From Kitasatospora gansuensis (GTDB lineage Bacteria > Actinomycetota > Actinomycetes > Streptomycetales > Streptomycetaceae): a stretch of DNA of 64,000 nt. The position numbers were made by a program, and so were the translations under genes. The notes beneath the pieces are model-generated. The model did no database searches, had not been told where the DNA came from, and worked only from the letters and a program-made list of their open reading frames with translations. The DNA lies in NCBI RefSeq assembly GCF_014203705.1, contig NZ_JACHJR010000001.1, forward strand, positions 6,324,001-6,388,000, read 5' to 3'. Below are positions 44,560-52,987 of this stretch, in pieces. Every line of letters starts with the position of its first letter. The first letter of the stretch is position 1.

Positions 44560-46104
44560 GTGACCGAGACTCCGACCGACGACGACACCCGGTACCGGGC
44601 GGTGGACAGCCGCGACTCCCGCTTCGACGGGGTGTTCTTCACGGCTGTCAGCAGCACCGGCATCTACTGCCGGCCGAGCTGCCCCGCCGTGACCCCCAAG
44701 CGGGTCAACTGCACCTTCTACCCGACCGCCGCCGCCGCCCAGGGCGCGGGCTACCGGGCCTGCCGCCGGTGCCGCCCCGACTCGGTGCCGGGATCGCCGG
44801 AGTGGAACCACCGGGCCGACCTGGTCGGCCGGGCGATGCGGCTGATCGGGGACGGCGTGGTGGACCGCGAGGGCGTGGCCGGCCTGGCCGAGCGGCTCGG
44901 GTACAGCTCGCGCCAGCTGCAGCGGCAGCTCACCGCGGAGCTCGGCGCCGGACCGATCGCGCTGGCCCGGGCGCAGCGCGCACAGACCGCCCGGTTGCTC
45001 CTGCAGACCACCGAACTCCCGGTCACCGAGATCGCGTTCGCGGCCGGCTTCTCCTCGGTGCGGCAGTTCAACGACACCGTTCGGGAGATCTACGACCGCA
45101 CCCCGAGCGGCCTGCGGGCCGAGCGCAACGGCCACCGCAGCGGTACCGCGACACCCGGGTCGATCGGCCTCCGGCTGGCGTACCGGGGCGCGCTCGACAG
45201 CGACCACCTGCTGGACTTCCTGGCGCTGCGCGCCGTCCCCGGCGTGGAGGAGGTGGTGACCGGCGCGGCGCCCGGCGTCCGCACCTACCGGCGGACCCTG
45301 GCGCTCCCGTACGGTCACGCGATCGCCGAGGTGGACGGCCTGGGCGTCGGCGACCCGGCGAACCGGGGCTGGCTGGACTGCCGGCTCCAGCTCACCGACC
45401 TGCGCGACCTCACCACCGCCGTGCACCGGCTCCGCGCGCTCTTCGACCTGGACGCCGACCCCGACGCGGTGGACGGCCAGCTCGGCGCCGACCCGGTGCT
45501 CGGCGAGCTGGTCCGGGCCCGCCCCGGCGTGCGCTCCCCGGGGCACGTCGACCCGCACGAGCTCGCGGTCCGCGCCGTCCTCGGCCAGCAGATCACCGTG
45601 GCGGCCGCCCGGACGCTGGCCGCCCGGCTGAGCGAGCGGTACGGCGTCGCGCTGCCCGAGGCCAGCGGTGGCCTGCGGCTGCTGTTCCCGACCGCCGGGG
45701 CGCTGGCCGAGGCCGACTCCGCCGACCTGGCCATGCCGGACGCCCGCCGCCGCGCCCTGCGCGGTCTCTGCGCGGCGCTGGCCGACGGCACCGTCCGGCT
45801 GGACGGCGGTGCGGACCGCGAGGCCGCCGCCGCCGACCTGCTCGCACTGCCGGGCATCGGGCCGTGGACGGTGGGCTACCTGCGGATGCGCGCGCTCGCC
45901 GACCCGGACGTCTTCCTGCCGAGCGACGTCGGCGTCCGGCACGGCCTGCAACGGCTCGGCCACCCGGGCGACCCCAAGGCGGCGGCGCTGGCGGGAGCGG
46001 CCTGGGCGCCGTGGCGCTCGTACGCGGTGCACCGGCTGTGGGCCTCGCTGACTCCGGCGGTAGGAACCAAGATTGACGTTCCGTCAGAAGGAGTGCGGGC
46101 ATGA
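44560..46104 (+). CDS. AdaA-AlkA fusion: methylphosphotriester sensor and 3-methyladenine DNA glycosylase
   Basis: This 514-residue fusion senses and repairs alkylated DNA. Residues ~10-80 are the Ada zinc domain with all four Cys: YCRPSC and ACRRC, the first being the methyl acceptor. Residues ~95-185 are two AraC-type HTHs (AERLGYSSRQLQRQL, ITEIAFAAGFSSVRQF region). Residues ~210-500 are AlkA: N-domain and HhH-GPD with LPGIGPWTVGYLRMRA and the catalytic Asp in FLPSDVG. GTG 44560 suits homologue starts, but its GGAGG is only two bases away; a GTG at 44602 is the alternative. Its end overlaps ogt by four bases. Confidence 0.92.
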   Translation: MTETPTDDDTRYRAVDSRDSRFDGVFFTAVSSTGIYCRPSCPAVTPKRVNCTFYPTAAAAQGAGYRACRRCRPDSVPGSPEWNHRADLVGRAMRLIGDGVVDREGVAGLAERLGYSSRQLQRQLTAELGAGPIALARAQRAQTARLLLQTTELPVTEIAFAAGFSSVRQFNDTVREIYDRTPSGLRAERNGHRSGTATPGSIGLRLAYRGALDSDHLLDFLALRAVPGVEEVVTGAAPGVRTYRRTLALPYGHAIAEVDGLGVGDPANRGWLDCRLQLTDLRDLTTAVHRLRALFDLDADPDAVDGQLGADPVLGELVRARPGVRSPGHVDPHELAVRAVLGQQITVAAARTLAARLSERYGVALPEASGGLRLLFPTAGALAEADSADLAMPDARRRALRGLCAALADGTVRLDGGADREAAAADLLALPGIGPWTVGYLRMRALADPDVFLPSDVGVRHGLQRLGHPGDPKAAALAGAAWAPWRSYAVHRLWASLTPAVGTKIDVPSEGVRA

Positions 46105-46604
46105 CCACGGTGTTCACCACGATGGAGAGCCCGCTGGGCCGCCTGCTGCTCAGCGGGACCCTGGAGCCGGACGGTTCGCTCGCCCTGCAGGCGGTCACCG
46201 CGCCCGGCCAGAAGGGCGCCCGGGACGAACCGGCCGACGGCTGGTTGCACGACCCGGAGGCGTTCGCGGCCGTGATCACCCAGCTCGACGCCTACTTCGC
46301 CGGGGAGTCGACCACCTTCGACCTGCCGTTGGCGCCGGAGGGCACCGAGTTCCGGCGCCGGATCTGGGCCGCCCTCGCCGAGATCCCGTACGGCGAGACC
46401 GTCACCTACGGCGAACTGGGCGCGCTGGCGGGCCAACCGCCCACGGCCGTACGGGCGGTGGGCGGCGCGGTCGGCGCCAACCCGCTGCTGGTCATCCTGC
46501 CCTGCCACCGGGTGCTCGGCGCGAACGGCGCGATGACCGGCTTCGCGGCGGGCATCGACCGCAAGCTGCACCTGCTGGCGCTGGAGCGGGGCTCGCTGTT
46601 CTAG
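46101..46604 (+). CDS. ogt: O6-methylguanine-DNA methyltransferase
   Basis: This 167-residue suicide protein transfers O6-methyl groups from guanine to its own Cys. The active site is ILPCHRVLGANGAMTGFAAG (Cys in PCHR, near 135), preceded by the wing motif IPYGETVTYGELGALAG and Arg finger context (AVRAVGGAVGANP). The ATG overlaps the fusion gene's stop (ATGA), so both repair activities are made together, under the Ada sensor. The stop overlaps the convergent WYL gene by four bases. Confidence 0.95.
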   Translation: MTTVFTTMESPLGRLLLSGTLEPDGSLALQAVTAPGQKGARDEPADGWLHDPEAFAAVITQLDAYFAGESTTFDLPLAPEGTEFRRRIWAALAEIPYGETVTYGELGALAGQPPTAVRAVGGAVGANPLLVILPCHRVLGANGAMTGFAAGIDRKLHLLALERGSLF

Positions 46605-47572
46605 CCCTCGGCCGCCCCCAACCCCGGGCCGGCCGCTCGTGCGCGGGAGGCGATCTTGTGCAGTTCGGCCAGGAGTTCGGGCGGCCCGTCGACCTCGAAG
46701 TCGGCGTCCAGCATGAGGATGTGCAGGGCGAGCCGGTGCACCGTGTCGGCTCCCGCGTGCACGACGCAGCTCGCGTCGTCGACCGGTTCGACCAGGATCG
46801 CGGCGGGCACCCTGGCCCGGATGGCGGCCGCCGGGGCGCGGACCGTCACGCGCGCGCGATGCTGCGCCAGCGCGGTGTCGACGCCGCGCGGCACCAGGTC
46901 GGCGGGCGGCTCCTCGCGGGCGGTGAAGCGAGCGCCGTGCGGCGTACGCGGGCTGAGCCGGTCGACGCGGAAGGTCCGCCAGTCCTCGCGCGCGACGTCC
47001 CAGGCGACCAGGTACCAGCGGTGACCGCTGTGCACCAGGCGGTACGGCTCGACCTCGCGCACCGCCTCGGCGCCGTCGTGCCTGCGGTAGTCGAACCGCA
47101 GGCGGCGCTGGTCGCGGCAGGCGGCCGCGAGGGTCGCGAGGACGTCGGCTGACACGGCCGACCCCGTGCCGCCCACCGGCGGCAGGGCGACGGTGAACCC
47201 GTGCAGCGCGGCGACGCGGCGGCTCAGACGGTGTGGCAGGACCTGTTCGAGTTTGGCGAGCGCGCGGACCGAGGTCTCCTCGATACCGGCCACCGAGCCG
47301 CCGGCCGCGGTGCGCAGGCTGACCGCGACGGCGACGGCCTCCTCGTCGTCGAGCAGCAGCGGCGGCAACGCGGCACCGGCGCCGAGGCGGTAGCCGCCCG
47401 CGACGCCCGTGGTCGCGTGCACCGGGTAGCCGAGGTCGCGGAGCTTGTCGACGTCGTACCGGATCGTGCGCGGGCTGACGCCGAGGCGCTCGGCGAGCTC
47501 GGCGCCGGTCCAGTCGGAGCGGCCTTGCAACAGGGAGAGCAGACGCAGCAGGCGCGCCGAGGTAGCCAACAT
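46601..47572 (-). CDS. YafY-type HTH/WYL-domain transcriptional regulator
   Basis: The 323-residue regulator has an N-terminal HTH_11 (LLRLLSLLQGRSDWTGAEL, then RLGVSPRTIRYDVDKLRDLG), a WYL ligand domain (about 145-225, with HSGHRWYLVAWDVAREDWR) and a WCX C-terminal part. ATG 47572 is chosen; an ATG at 47593 lies too near the operator. It is divergent from the NmrA-like gene, with a perfect palindrome between them, and most likely controls that gene and itself. Confidence 0.9.
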   Translation of the reverse strand: MLATSARLLRLLSLLQGRSDWTGAELAERLGVSPRTIRYDVDKLRDLGYPVHATTGVAGGYRLGAGAALPPLLLDDEEAVAVAVSLRTAAGGSVAGIEETSVRALAKLEQVLPHRLSRRVAALHGFTVALPPVGGTGSAVSADVLATLAAACRDQRRLRFDYRRHDGAEAVREVEPYRLVHSGHRWYLVAWDVAREDWRTFRVDRLSPRTPHGARFTAREEPPADLVPRGVDTALAQHRARVTVRAPAAAIRARVPAAILVEPVDDASCVVHAGADTVHRLALHILMLDADFEVDGPPELLAELHKIASRARAAGPGLGAAEG

Positions 47573-47595
47573 GCCGTCAATCCTGCTGCACATTG

Positions 47596-47612
47596 CGGCA
47601 AGTAACTTGCCG
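47596..47612. promoter_or_regulatory. Palindromic operator between the WYL regulator and the NmrA-like gene
   Basis: CGGCAAGT-A-ACTTGCCG is a perfect 17-base dyad with eight-base arms, 24 bases upstream of the regulator start and about 90 bases upstream of the divergent gene. Placement fits autoregulation. Confidence 0.7.
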
Positions 47613-47701
47613 TAATGCCTGAGATCGTCTTCTCAGTGCTCAAGGGGCGGCGAGAGCGGGCCCCGTGAGCGGCGAGAACGCACATCACCCGAGGAGAGTT
47701 C

Positions 47702-48538
47702 ATGATCCTGGTCACCGGTGCCACCGGAAACGTCGGCCGCCACGTCGTCCGTCTGCTCGCCGAACAGGGCATAGCCACCCGGGTGTTGGCCCGCGACCCG
47801 GAGAAGGCGGCGGGGCTCGGCGCGGCCGAGGTGGTCCTCGGCGACCTGGCGGAGCCGGGCACGCTCGGCCCGGCGCTGGAGGGCGTCGACGCGGTCTACC
47901 TGTTCCCGGTGCCGGGCAGCGGGCCCGCGTTCGTCGCGGCCGCCGAGGCGGCGGGTGTCGCGCGCGTGGTGATGCTGTCCTCGGACGCGGTGGCCGACGA
48001 CGTCGCGGAGCAGGCCAACCCGATCGCGGGGTACCACGCGGAGATCGAGGCCGCGGTCCGCGGCTCCGCGCTGGAGTGGACCCTGCTGCGCTCGGGGCAC
48101 ATGGCGACCAACGCGCTGCCGTGGGCGGGCCAGACCAAGGCGGGCGGCGTGGTGCGCGGACCGTACGCCGAGGCCACCAGCGCGCCGGTGCACGAGGCCG
48201 ACGTCGCGGAGGTCGCGGTGGTGGCGCTGACCGACGAGGGCCACGCGGGGCGGGTCTACCGGCTGACCGGGCCGGAGTCGCTGACCGCCGCCGAGCAGGT
48301 CGAGCTGATCGGCAAGGCGGTGGGCCGGCCGCTGGCGTACGAGGAGCTGCCGGCCGATGTCGCGCGCGAGCAGATGAGCCGGTTCATCCCGCCGTTCATC
48401 ATCGGCACGCTGTTCGAGGGCTGGGCCAGGTCGGTGGGCGTGCCGGCCCTGGTCTCCTCGGACGTCGAGACGGTCACGGGCCGCCCGGCGCGGGCCTTCG
48501 ACGAGTGGGCCCGCGACCGCGCGGCGGATTTCGCCTGA
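47702..48538 (+). CDS. NmrA-like NAD(P)-binding oxidoreductase
   Basis: The 278-residue protein has a Rossmann fold of the atypical SDR/NmrA type: MILVTGATGNVGRHVVRLL with GxxGxxG at 7-13, RVLARDPEKAA for NADP phosphate binding, and VVMLSSDA at beta-5. The Tyr-x-x-x-Lys catalytic motif is absent (GYHAEIEAAVR), as in many NmrA-like redox sensors and quinone reductases. GAGGAGAG lies close before the ATG. Control by the divergent WYL regulator is likely. Confidence 0.87.
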   Translation: MILVTGATGNVGRHVVRLLAEQGIATRVLARDPEKAAGLGAAEVVLGDLAEPGTLGPALEGVDAVYLFPVPGSGPAFVAAAEAAGVARVVMLSSDAVADDVAEQANPIAGYHAEIEAAVRGSALEWTLLRSGHMATNALPWAGQTKAGGVVRGPYAEATSAPVHEADVAEVAVVALTDEGHAGRVYRLTGPESLTAAEQVELIGKAVGRPLAYEELPADVAREQMSRFIPPFIIGTLFEGWARSVGVPALVSSDVETVTGRPARAFDEWARDRAADFA

Positions 48539-48545
48539 GGCGGCG

Positions 48546-49106
48546 TCAGCGGTCCTCGGACGGCGAGCCGGCGCCGGACAGGGCCTTGGCGAGGAGCTCG
48601 AGAGCCGGGAGTGCGTGCATGACGGCCTCCCGGTCGGCGGGCGGGAGGCTCTCGAGGGCGCTGGCGAGGCGGCGTTCGTGGGCGTGCTGCCAGTCGCGGA
48701 GCTGCTGGTGGCCGGCCTCGGTGAGCGCGATGCGGGCGGTGCGGCGGTCGCCGGGGTCGGGCTGGCGGTCGACGAAGCCCGCTTCGAGGAGCTTGCCGAT
48801 CAGGCCGCTGACGGTGTTCGGGGCGAGGCGCTGACGGGCCGCCAGTTCGCCGACCCGGAGCGGGGCGGCGGCCAGCGTCTGAAGCAGCTCGACCTGGGCC
48901 ATCGGCAGCGACTCCCAGGGGTAGTCGGTGCGGATGCTGCTGCGCAGGGCGCGGCGGAGCCGGGTGATCACGTCGGTCAGCCGCTGGGCCCGCGCGACGG
49001 CTGCGGCCTCCTCCAGAACGGACCCGCCATCCTCCGGAACGGACCCGCCGTCCGCCGGAGCGGGGGAGTGACCGGCGGAAGGATCGGAGGTGGGCTGCGA
49101 CGACAT
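48546..49106 (-). CDS. MarR-family transcriptional regulator
   Basis: The 186-residue regulator has a Ser/Gly/Glu-rich N-terminus (1-45, with a GGSVPEDGGSVLEE near-repeat) and a winged HTH (about 70-130: RVGELAARQRLAPNTVSGLI, DRQPDPGDRRTARIALTEAG). ATG 49106 has no clear ribosome site. It is divergent from the MFS exporter at 49245, the usual arrangement for MarR control of drug efflux. It converges on the NmrA-like gene seven bases away. Confidence 0.9.
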   Translation of the reverse strand: MSSQPTSDPSAGHSPAPADGGSVPEDGGSVLEEAAAVARAQRLTDVITRLRRALRSSIRTDYPWESLPMAQVELLQTLAAAPLRVGELAARQRLAPNTVSGLIGKLLEAGFVDRQPDPGDRRTARIALTEAGHQQLRDWQHAHERRLASALESLPPADREAVMHALPALELLAKALSGAGSPSEDR

Positions 49107-49232
49107 GGGCGACAGCGTAGCGCGCGAGGTCCGGACACCTGTCGGTAGGTGACCAGCTCTGCCCGCGAGCACATCGTGTAACGATCCGATCGCCAGCCGA
49201 TCAGTTCGGCCATGGAACAGCTCTGGAGCAGA

Positions 49233-49244
49233 TATATTTCTCGA
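49233..49244 (+). promoter_or_regulatory. A/T-rich -10 region and leaderless start of the MFS gene
   Basis: TATATT (49233-49238) is a near-consensus -10, striking in this G/C-rich background, and ends six bases before GTG 49245. Transcription would start at or next to the GTG. No matching -35 at 17-18 bases is obvious, so an activator or extended -10 may be needed. Confidence 0.5.
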
Positions 49245-50678
49245 GTGAGCACCGTGAAGCCGAACTTCGCCCAGCGCCTGCTGGTCGAGCGCCCCCGCCC
49301 ACGCGCGGTGGCCGGGTGGCGGCACGCGCACTGGCTGGCCGTCGGCACGGTCTGCCTGGGGGCGTTCCTCGGCCAGCTCACCGCGAGCATCACCGCGCTG
49401 GTCTTCCCGGAGCTGGAGCGGTCCTTCGACGCCAACTTCGCGGCCGTCGAGTGGGTCGCACTCGCGTACCTGCTGGTGCTGGTCGCGTTGCTGGCCCCGA
49501 TCGGGCGGCTCTCCGACCTGGTCGGCCGGAAGACCGTCTACCTGGGCGGCTTCGGGGTCTTCGCGCTGGCCTCGCTCGGTGCCGGGCTGGCCGACGGCCT
49601 CGGCACGCTGGTCGCCTGCCGGGCGGTCCAGGCGGTCGGCGGCGCGATGATGCAGGCGAACAGCGTCGCCCTGGTGGCCCGGGGCGTCCCCGAGTGCGCG
49701 ATGCGCACCGCGCTCGGCATCCAGGCCGCCGCCCAGGCCCTCGGCCTCGCGCTCGGGCCGACCCTCGGCGGGCTGCTGGTGCAGCACGTCTCCTGGCGCT
49801 GGGTGTTCTGGATCAACGTCCCGATCGGCCTGCTCGGCATCGTCGCGGGCTGGTTCCTGCTGCCCCGCACCCACCCGGACGGGCGGCCGCGGCAGCCCCG
49901 CCGCGACGGGCGGTTCGACCTGGCGGGGCTCCTGCTGCTGGCCGGCTGCTCGACCACCTTCCTGCTGGCGCTCTCCACCGCCTCCGGACTGCCGCTCCCC
50001 GCCTGGGCGGTGGCCGTCCTGCTGCTCGCTGCCGTCGCGCTGGCCCTGGCGCTGGCCCGGCAGGAGCAGCGCGCCGACCGCCCGCTGATCCCGCCGGGGC
50101 TGATCAACACCCCCGGCATCCGGACCGGGCTGCTGATCGCCCTGGTCGGCTACCTGCTGCTGTTCTGCCCGCTGGTGCTCGGCCCGGTGATGCTGGTCGG
50201 CGCGGGCGCGCCGGTGGCCACCGCAGGGCTCGTGATCACCGCACTGCCCGCCGCCTTCGCGGTGGCGGCCACCGTCGGGGCCGGTCTGCTGCCCGACTCC
50301 TGGTCGGACGCGGTCCGTTGCCGCTGCGGCGCGCTGGTGGCCGCACTCGGCCTCGGGCTGCTCGCGGCGGTCCCCGCCACCCCGGCGGCCACCGTCCTCC
50401 CGCTGGTGGTCGCGGGCTACGGCCTCGGCCTACTGCTGCCCGCGAACAACGCGCTGGTGATGCGCGCGATCCCGCCCGCCAGCTCGGCCGTCGGCGGCGG
50501 GCTGGTCAACATGGTGCGCGGCCTCGGCACCGCCCTGGGCACCGCCCTGCCGGTCCTCGCCGTCCACCTGGCGGGCCATCAGACCGGCGGCCGTTCGGTC
50601 CTCGCGCTGCTCACCCTGGTCGCGGCCGCAGCCGCCACCCTGGCCGCCCGGGTCAGGACCAGCGCCCCGCGCTCCTGA
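49245..50678 (+). CDS. MFS drug exporter, DHA2 (EmrB/QacA) family, 14 TM
   Basis: This ~477-residue proton antiporter probably exports a toxic compound. It has motif A as GRLSDLVGRKTVYLGG (between TM2 and TM3), motif C as ALGLALGPTLGGLLV in TM5, WRWVFWINVPIGLL, and about 14 helices. GTG 49245 is preferred on the TATATT element six bases upstream; ATG 49212 has no ribosome site. The divergent MarR gene is the likely repressor. A hairpin terminator follows. Confidence 0.88.
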   Translation: MSTVKPNFAQRLLVERPRPRAVAGWRHAHWLAVGTVCLGAFLGQLTASITALVFPELERSFDANFAAVEWVALAYLLVLVALLAPIGRLSDLVGRKTVYLGGFGVFALASLGAGLADGLGTLVACRAVQAVGGAMMQANSVALVARGVPECAMRTALGIQAAAQALGLALGPTLGGLLVQHVSWRWVFWINVPIGLLGIVAGWFLLPRTHPDGRPRQPRRDGRFDLAGLLLLAGCSTTFLLALSTASGLPLPAWAVAVLLLAAVALALALARQEQRADRPLIPPGLINTPGIRTGLLIALVGYLLLFCPLVLGPVMLVGAGAPVATAGLVITALPAAFAVAATVGAGLLPDSWSDAVRCRCGALVAALGLGLLAAVPATPAATVLPLVVAGYGLGLLLPANNALVMRAIPPASSAVGGGLVNMVRGLGTALGTALPVLAVHLAGHQTGGRSVLALLTLVAAAAATLAARVRTSAPRS

Positions 50679-50684
50679 GGAACG

Positions 50685-50727
50685 CCGAAGGGTGCGGCGG
50701 ACGCTGACGTCCGGCCGCACCCTTCGG
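50685..50727. terminator. Bidirectional terminator after the MFS gene
   Basis: CCGAAGGGTGCGGC (50685-50698) pairs perfectly with GCCGCACCCTTCGG (50714-50727), with an inner GGAC/GTCC pairing. It lies between convergent stops at 50678 and 50736. Confidence 0.85.
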
Positions 50728-50735
50728 GAGTACTG

Positions 50736-51410
50736 CTACGAGAGCGGCTTGGCGCCGCGCTTGTCCAACAGCATGGTGATCAGGTCGATCTCCCCGCGCT
50801 GGCCGTTCACCATGGTCTGGGCGAGCCGCTTCTCGACCGGGTTCGTGCCGAGGTCGACGTAGCCCTGGGCCATCTCGACGCCGCCCTTGTGGTGCTCGAT
50901 CATCAGCTGGAGGTAGTAGACCTCGGCCTCCTGGCCGCTGAGCGAACGCAGCTTGGCGAGCTCGGTGTTGGTCGCCATCCCGGGCATCAGCGAGCCGTCG
51001 TGCGGCTCGTACTGATGGTCCATCTTCATCCAGGCCATCGGCTTGGTGCCCGAGTGCTGGGTCAGACCCCACTGGTCGAGCCAGCCCATCATCATGCCCC
51101 GCTGGTTGGCCTGGGTGTTGATGATGTCGAAGGCCAGGTTGCGGACCTCGGTGTCCTGAGTCCGGTCCCGGACGATGAACGAGAGGTCGATGGCCTGCTG
51201 GTGATGGGTCGCCATGTCCCGGGCGAACCCGGCCTCCGACGACTCCTGCGCGGGCGCGGAGGCCACCGAACCGCTGGCCTCCGGGCCGCCGGCCACCAGC
51301 GCGGGCACGCCGAGGCCGAGCGCCACGGCGGCCGCCAGCGCGGCGGGCCACCAGAGCCGACGCCGACCGGTCCCGGCGTGCTGCTCCTCGACCATGCCGA
51401 CGTCGGCCAT
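50736..51410 (-). CDS. DUF305-domain membrane-anchored protein
   Basis: The ~224-residue protein has an N-terminal membrane anchor or signal (LWWPAALAAAVALGLGVPAL) and a DUF305 ferritin-like domain with His/Met-rich sites: DMATHHQQAIDLS and MIEHHKGGVEMAQGYV. DUF305 proteins are often linked to copper handling, which is knowledge of the family rather than shown here. ATG 51410 has GAGG five bases upstream; ATG 51395 is also possible. It lies 17 bases after the DUF3105 gene and is cotranscribed with it, a pairing that recurs in streptomycetes. Confidence 0.87.
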   Translation of the reverse strand: MADVGMVEEQHAGTGRRRLWWPAALAAAVALGLGVPALVAGGPEASGSVASAPAQESSEAGFARDMATHHQQAIDLSFIVRDRTQDTEVRNLAFDIINTQANQRGMMMGWLDQWGLTQHSGTKPMAWMKMDHQYEPHDGSLMPGMATNTELAKLRSLSGQEAEVYYLQLMIEHHKGGVEMAQGYVDLGTNPVEKRLAQTMVNGQRGEIDLITMLLDKRGAKPLS

Positions 51411-51427
51411 GCCCGCCTCGGTGGTGA

Positions 51428-52111
51428 CTACTGGGCGGTGCTGCACGACGCCCCCGGCTCCTGGGTCTGCGGGCCCTGCACGTACTTGGTGAAGAAGCTC
51501 GCCACCCGGGGGTCGGCCGCGCTGTCCACCGTCAGCTGGGTGCCCCACGCGGTCAGCGTGATGGCGCCCGCCTCGTCCGGGTAGGGGCTCATGAAGGAGT
51601 ACGGGGTGGTCTTCACCTTGGTGGAGAGGGTGGTGATGTCGTCGGCCGACGCCTTGGCGTTGTACGTCACCCAGACCGCGCCGTGCTCCATCGCGTGCAC
51701 GGCGTTCTCGTTCTCGACCGGCTTGTCGTAGACGGTGCCCATGCAGTTCAGCCAGACCTGGCTGTGGTCGCCGCCGACCGGCGGGGTCTGCGGGTACGTC
51801 ACCTTGGTCGCGACGTGGTTGCGGGTGAGGTTGTCGAAGGTCTGGACACCGGCGATCGGCGCCTTGGCGGCCGCGGCCTCCTTGTCCTTCTTGTCCTTCG
51901 CGTCGAGCGCGATCCACGCGCCGCCGCCCACCATGCCGGCGAGCAGCACGGCGGCCGCACCGATCGCGATGAACTTGTTGCGGCGGTCGCGGCGCTGCTC
52001 CTCGGCACGCAGCTCGGCGATCCGGGCGCGGCGGTCGGCGGTGCTCTGGTTGACGTTCGACTTGCCCTTGCCGGGCGGCTTGGTCGGCTGCTGCTTGGCG
52101 GCGGAACCCAT
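51428..52111 (-). CDS. DUF3105-domain membrane protein
   Basis: The 227-residue protein has a charged cytoplasmic N-terminus (1-45, RRARIAELRAEEQRRDRR), one membrane helix (FIAIGAAAVLLAGMVGGGAW) and an extracytoplasmic DUF3105 domain: YPQTPPVGGDHSQVWLNCMG and AVHAMEHGAVWVTYN with conserved His and Cys. Function is unknown. It is the first gene of the two-gene unit with the DUF305 protein; a shared role in extracytoplasmic metal binding is inferred from residues and pairing. Confidence 0.87.
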   Translation of the reverse strand: MGSAAKQQPTKPPGKGKSNVNQSTADRRARIAELRAEEQRRDRRNKFIAIGAAAVLLAGMVGGGAWIALDAKDKKDKEAAAAKAPIAGVQTFDNLTRNHVATKVTYPQTPPVGGDHSQVWLNCMGTVYDKPVENENAVHAMEHGAVWVTYNAKASADDITTLSTKVKTTPYSFMSPYPDEAGAITLTAWGTQLTVDSAADPRVASFFTKYVQGPQTQEPGASCSTAQ

Positions 52112-52243
52112 GAAAGTTGTCCTTGTCCCCGTCGGGCGGTGCCCGCTCGGCGGTCTACGGATTGGCAGGGGAAGCGGAGCCGTCCGAGGCTCGGTCGGCC
52201 GCGACCGTCGGTCGTCGGCCGGTGCTCGGACGGTGGGTTCCGC

Positions 52244-52735
52244 TCAGCTCAGCAGGACCTGGAGCGCGTGTAGGTCGGGCGCCAGGTCCGGGCCGCTCAG
52301 CGGTGCGAGCACCGGCGGAGCGGGCAGTGCCTGCGGCGGGATCAGCCGGGCGGGCACCGCGGGTACGGGCTGCGGCGGTGCGTTCGGCAGCTGCGACTCC
52401 TGGCCGCAGTACGGGTGGCTGGAGCAGCCGCTGCCGGGGTCGGGCCGTTCGCCGTCCACCGTGCACCAGATCAGCGGCAGCCGTTCGGCGCCCTGACCCT
52501 GTTGCGAGCGGTGGTGCACGAGCCCGTGCGCCGCGGCGGTTCCCACGGCGGCGGGCTGGGCCGTCACCGTGGTCAGCGGGGCCGGGACGGCCGTCCTGGC
52601 GACGGCGTGCGCGCGGCCCGCACACGGCAGTACCGCGAGCAGACCCGCCAGCAGCAGGACGAACAGCGCGGCGACGGGGCGGCCGGTGATGCTGGCCCTC
52701 CCCGGCTGCGGTGTGTAAGCCCCTGGCGCGGTCAT
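52244..52735 (-). CDS. Hypothetical secreted Pro-rich protein
   Basis: I do not recognise a characterised family. The ~163-residue protein has a signal or anchor (ASITGRPVAALFVLLLAGLL, ending AGRAHA), three Cys in WCTVDGERPDPGSGCSSHPYC that could form a disulfide-bonded loop, and a Pro/Ala-rich C-terminus. ATG 52735 and GTG 52741 are both in frame. An A/T-rich stretch (CTGATTAATATG on the minus strand) lies directly upstream, so the mRNA may be leaderless. Confidence 0.6.
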   Translation of the reverse strand: MTAPGAYTPQPGRASITGRPVAALFVLLLAGLLAVLPCAGRAHAVARTAVPAPLTTVTAQPAAVGTAAAHGLVHHRSQQGQGAERLPLIWCTVDGERPDPGSGCSSHPYCGQESQLPNAPPQPVPAVPARLIPPQALPAPPVLAPLSGPDLAPDLHALQVLLS

Positions 52736-52987
52736 GCGCACATATTAATCAGCCGAACGGGTGAGGGTAGAGCCCCTCGGGGGGTCTCGTTCCCAGCCGT
52801 TCACGTCACGTACGTGCAGTTCGGCACGGTTTCGGCCGGTCCCGACCGGCCTTCGCGGCACTGCGCTCACGGGGTGACCGGTTGTCGTCGATTCCCGGAC
52901 ACCGTCGTTCTCCTATGGGGACAATGACGTCGAGCCCGGGGCCCAGGCCCGCTCGGCAGTCGGCAGACACGGACGAGGAGCAGCCGG

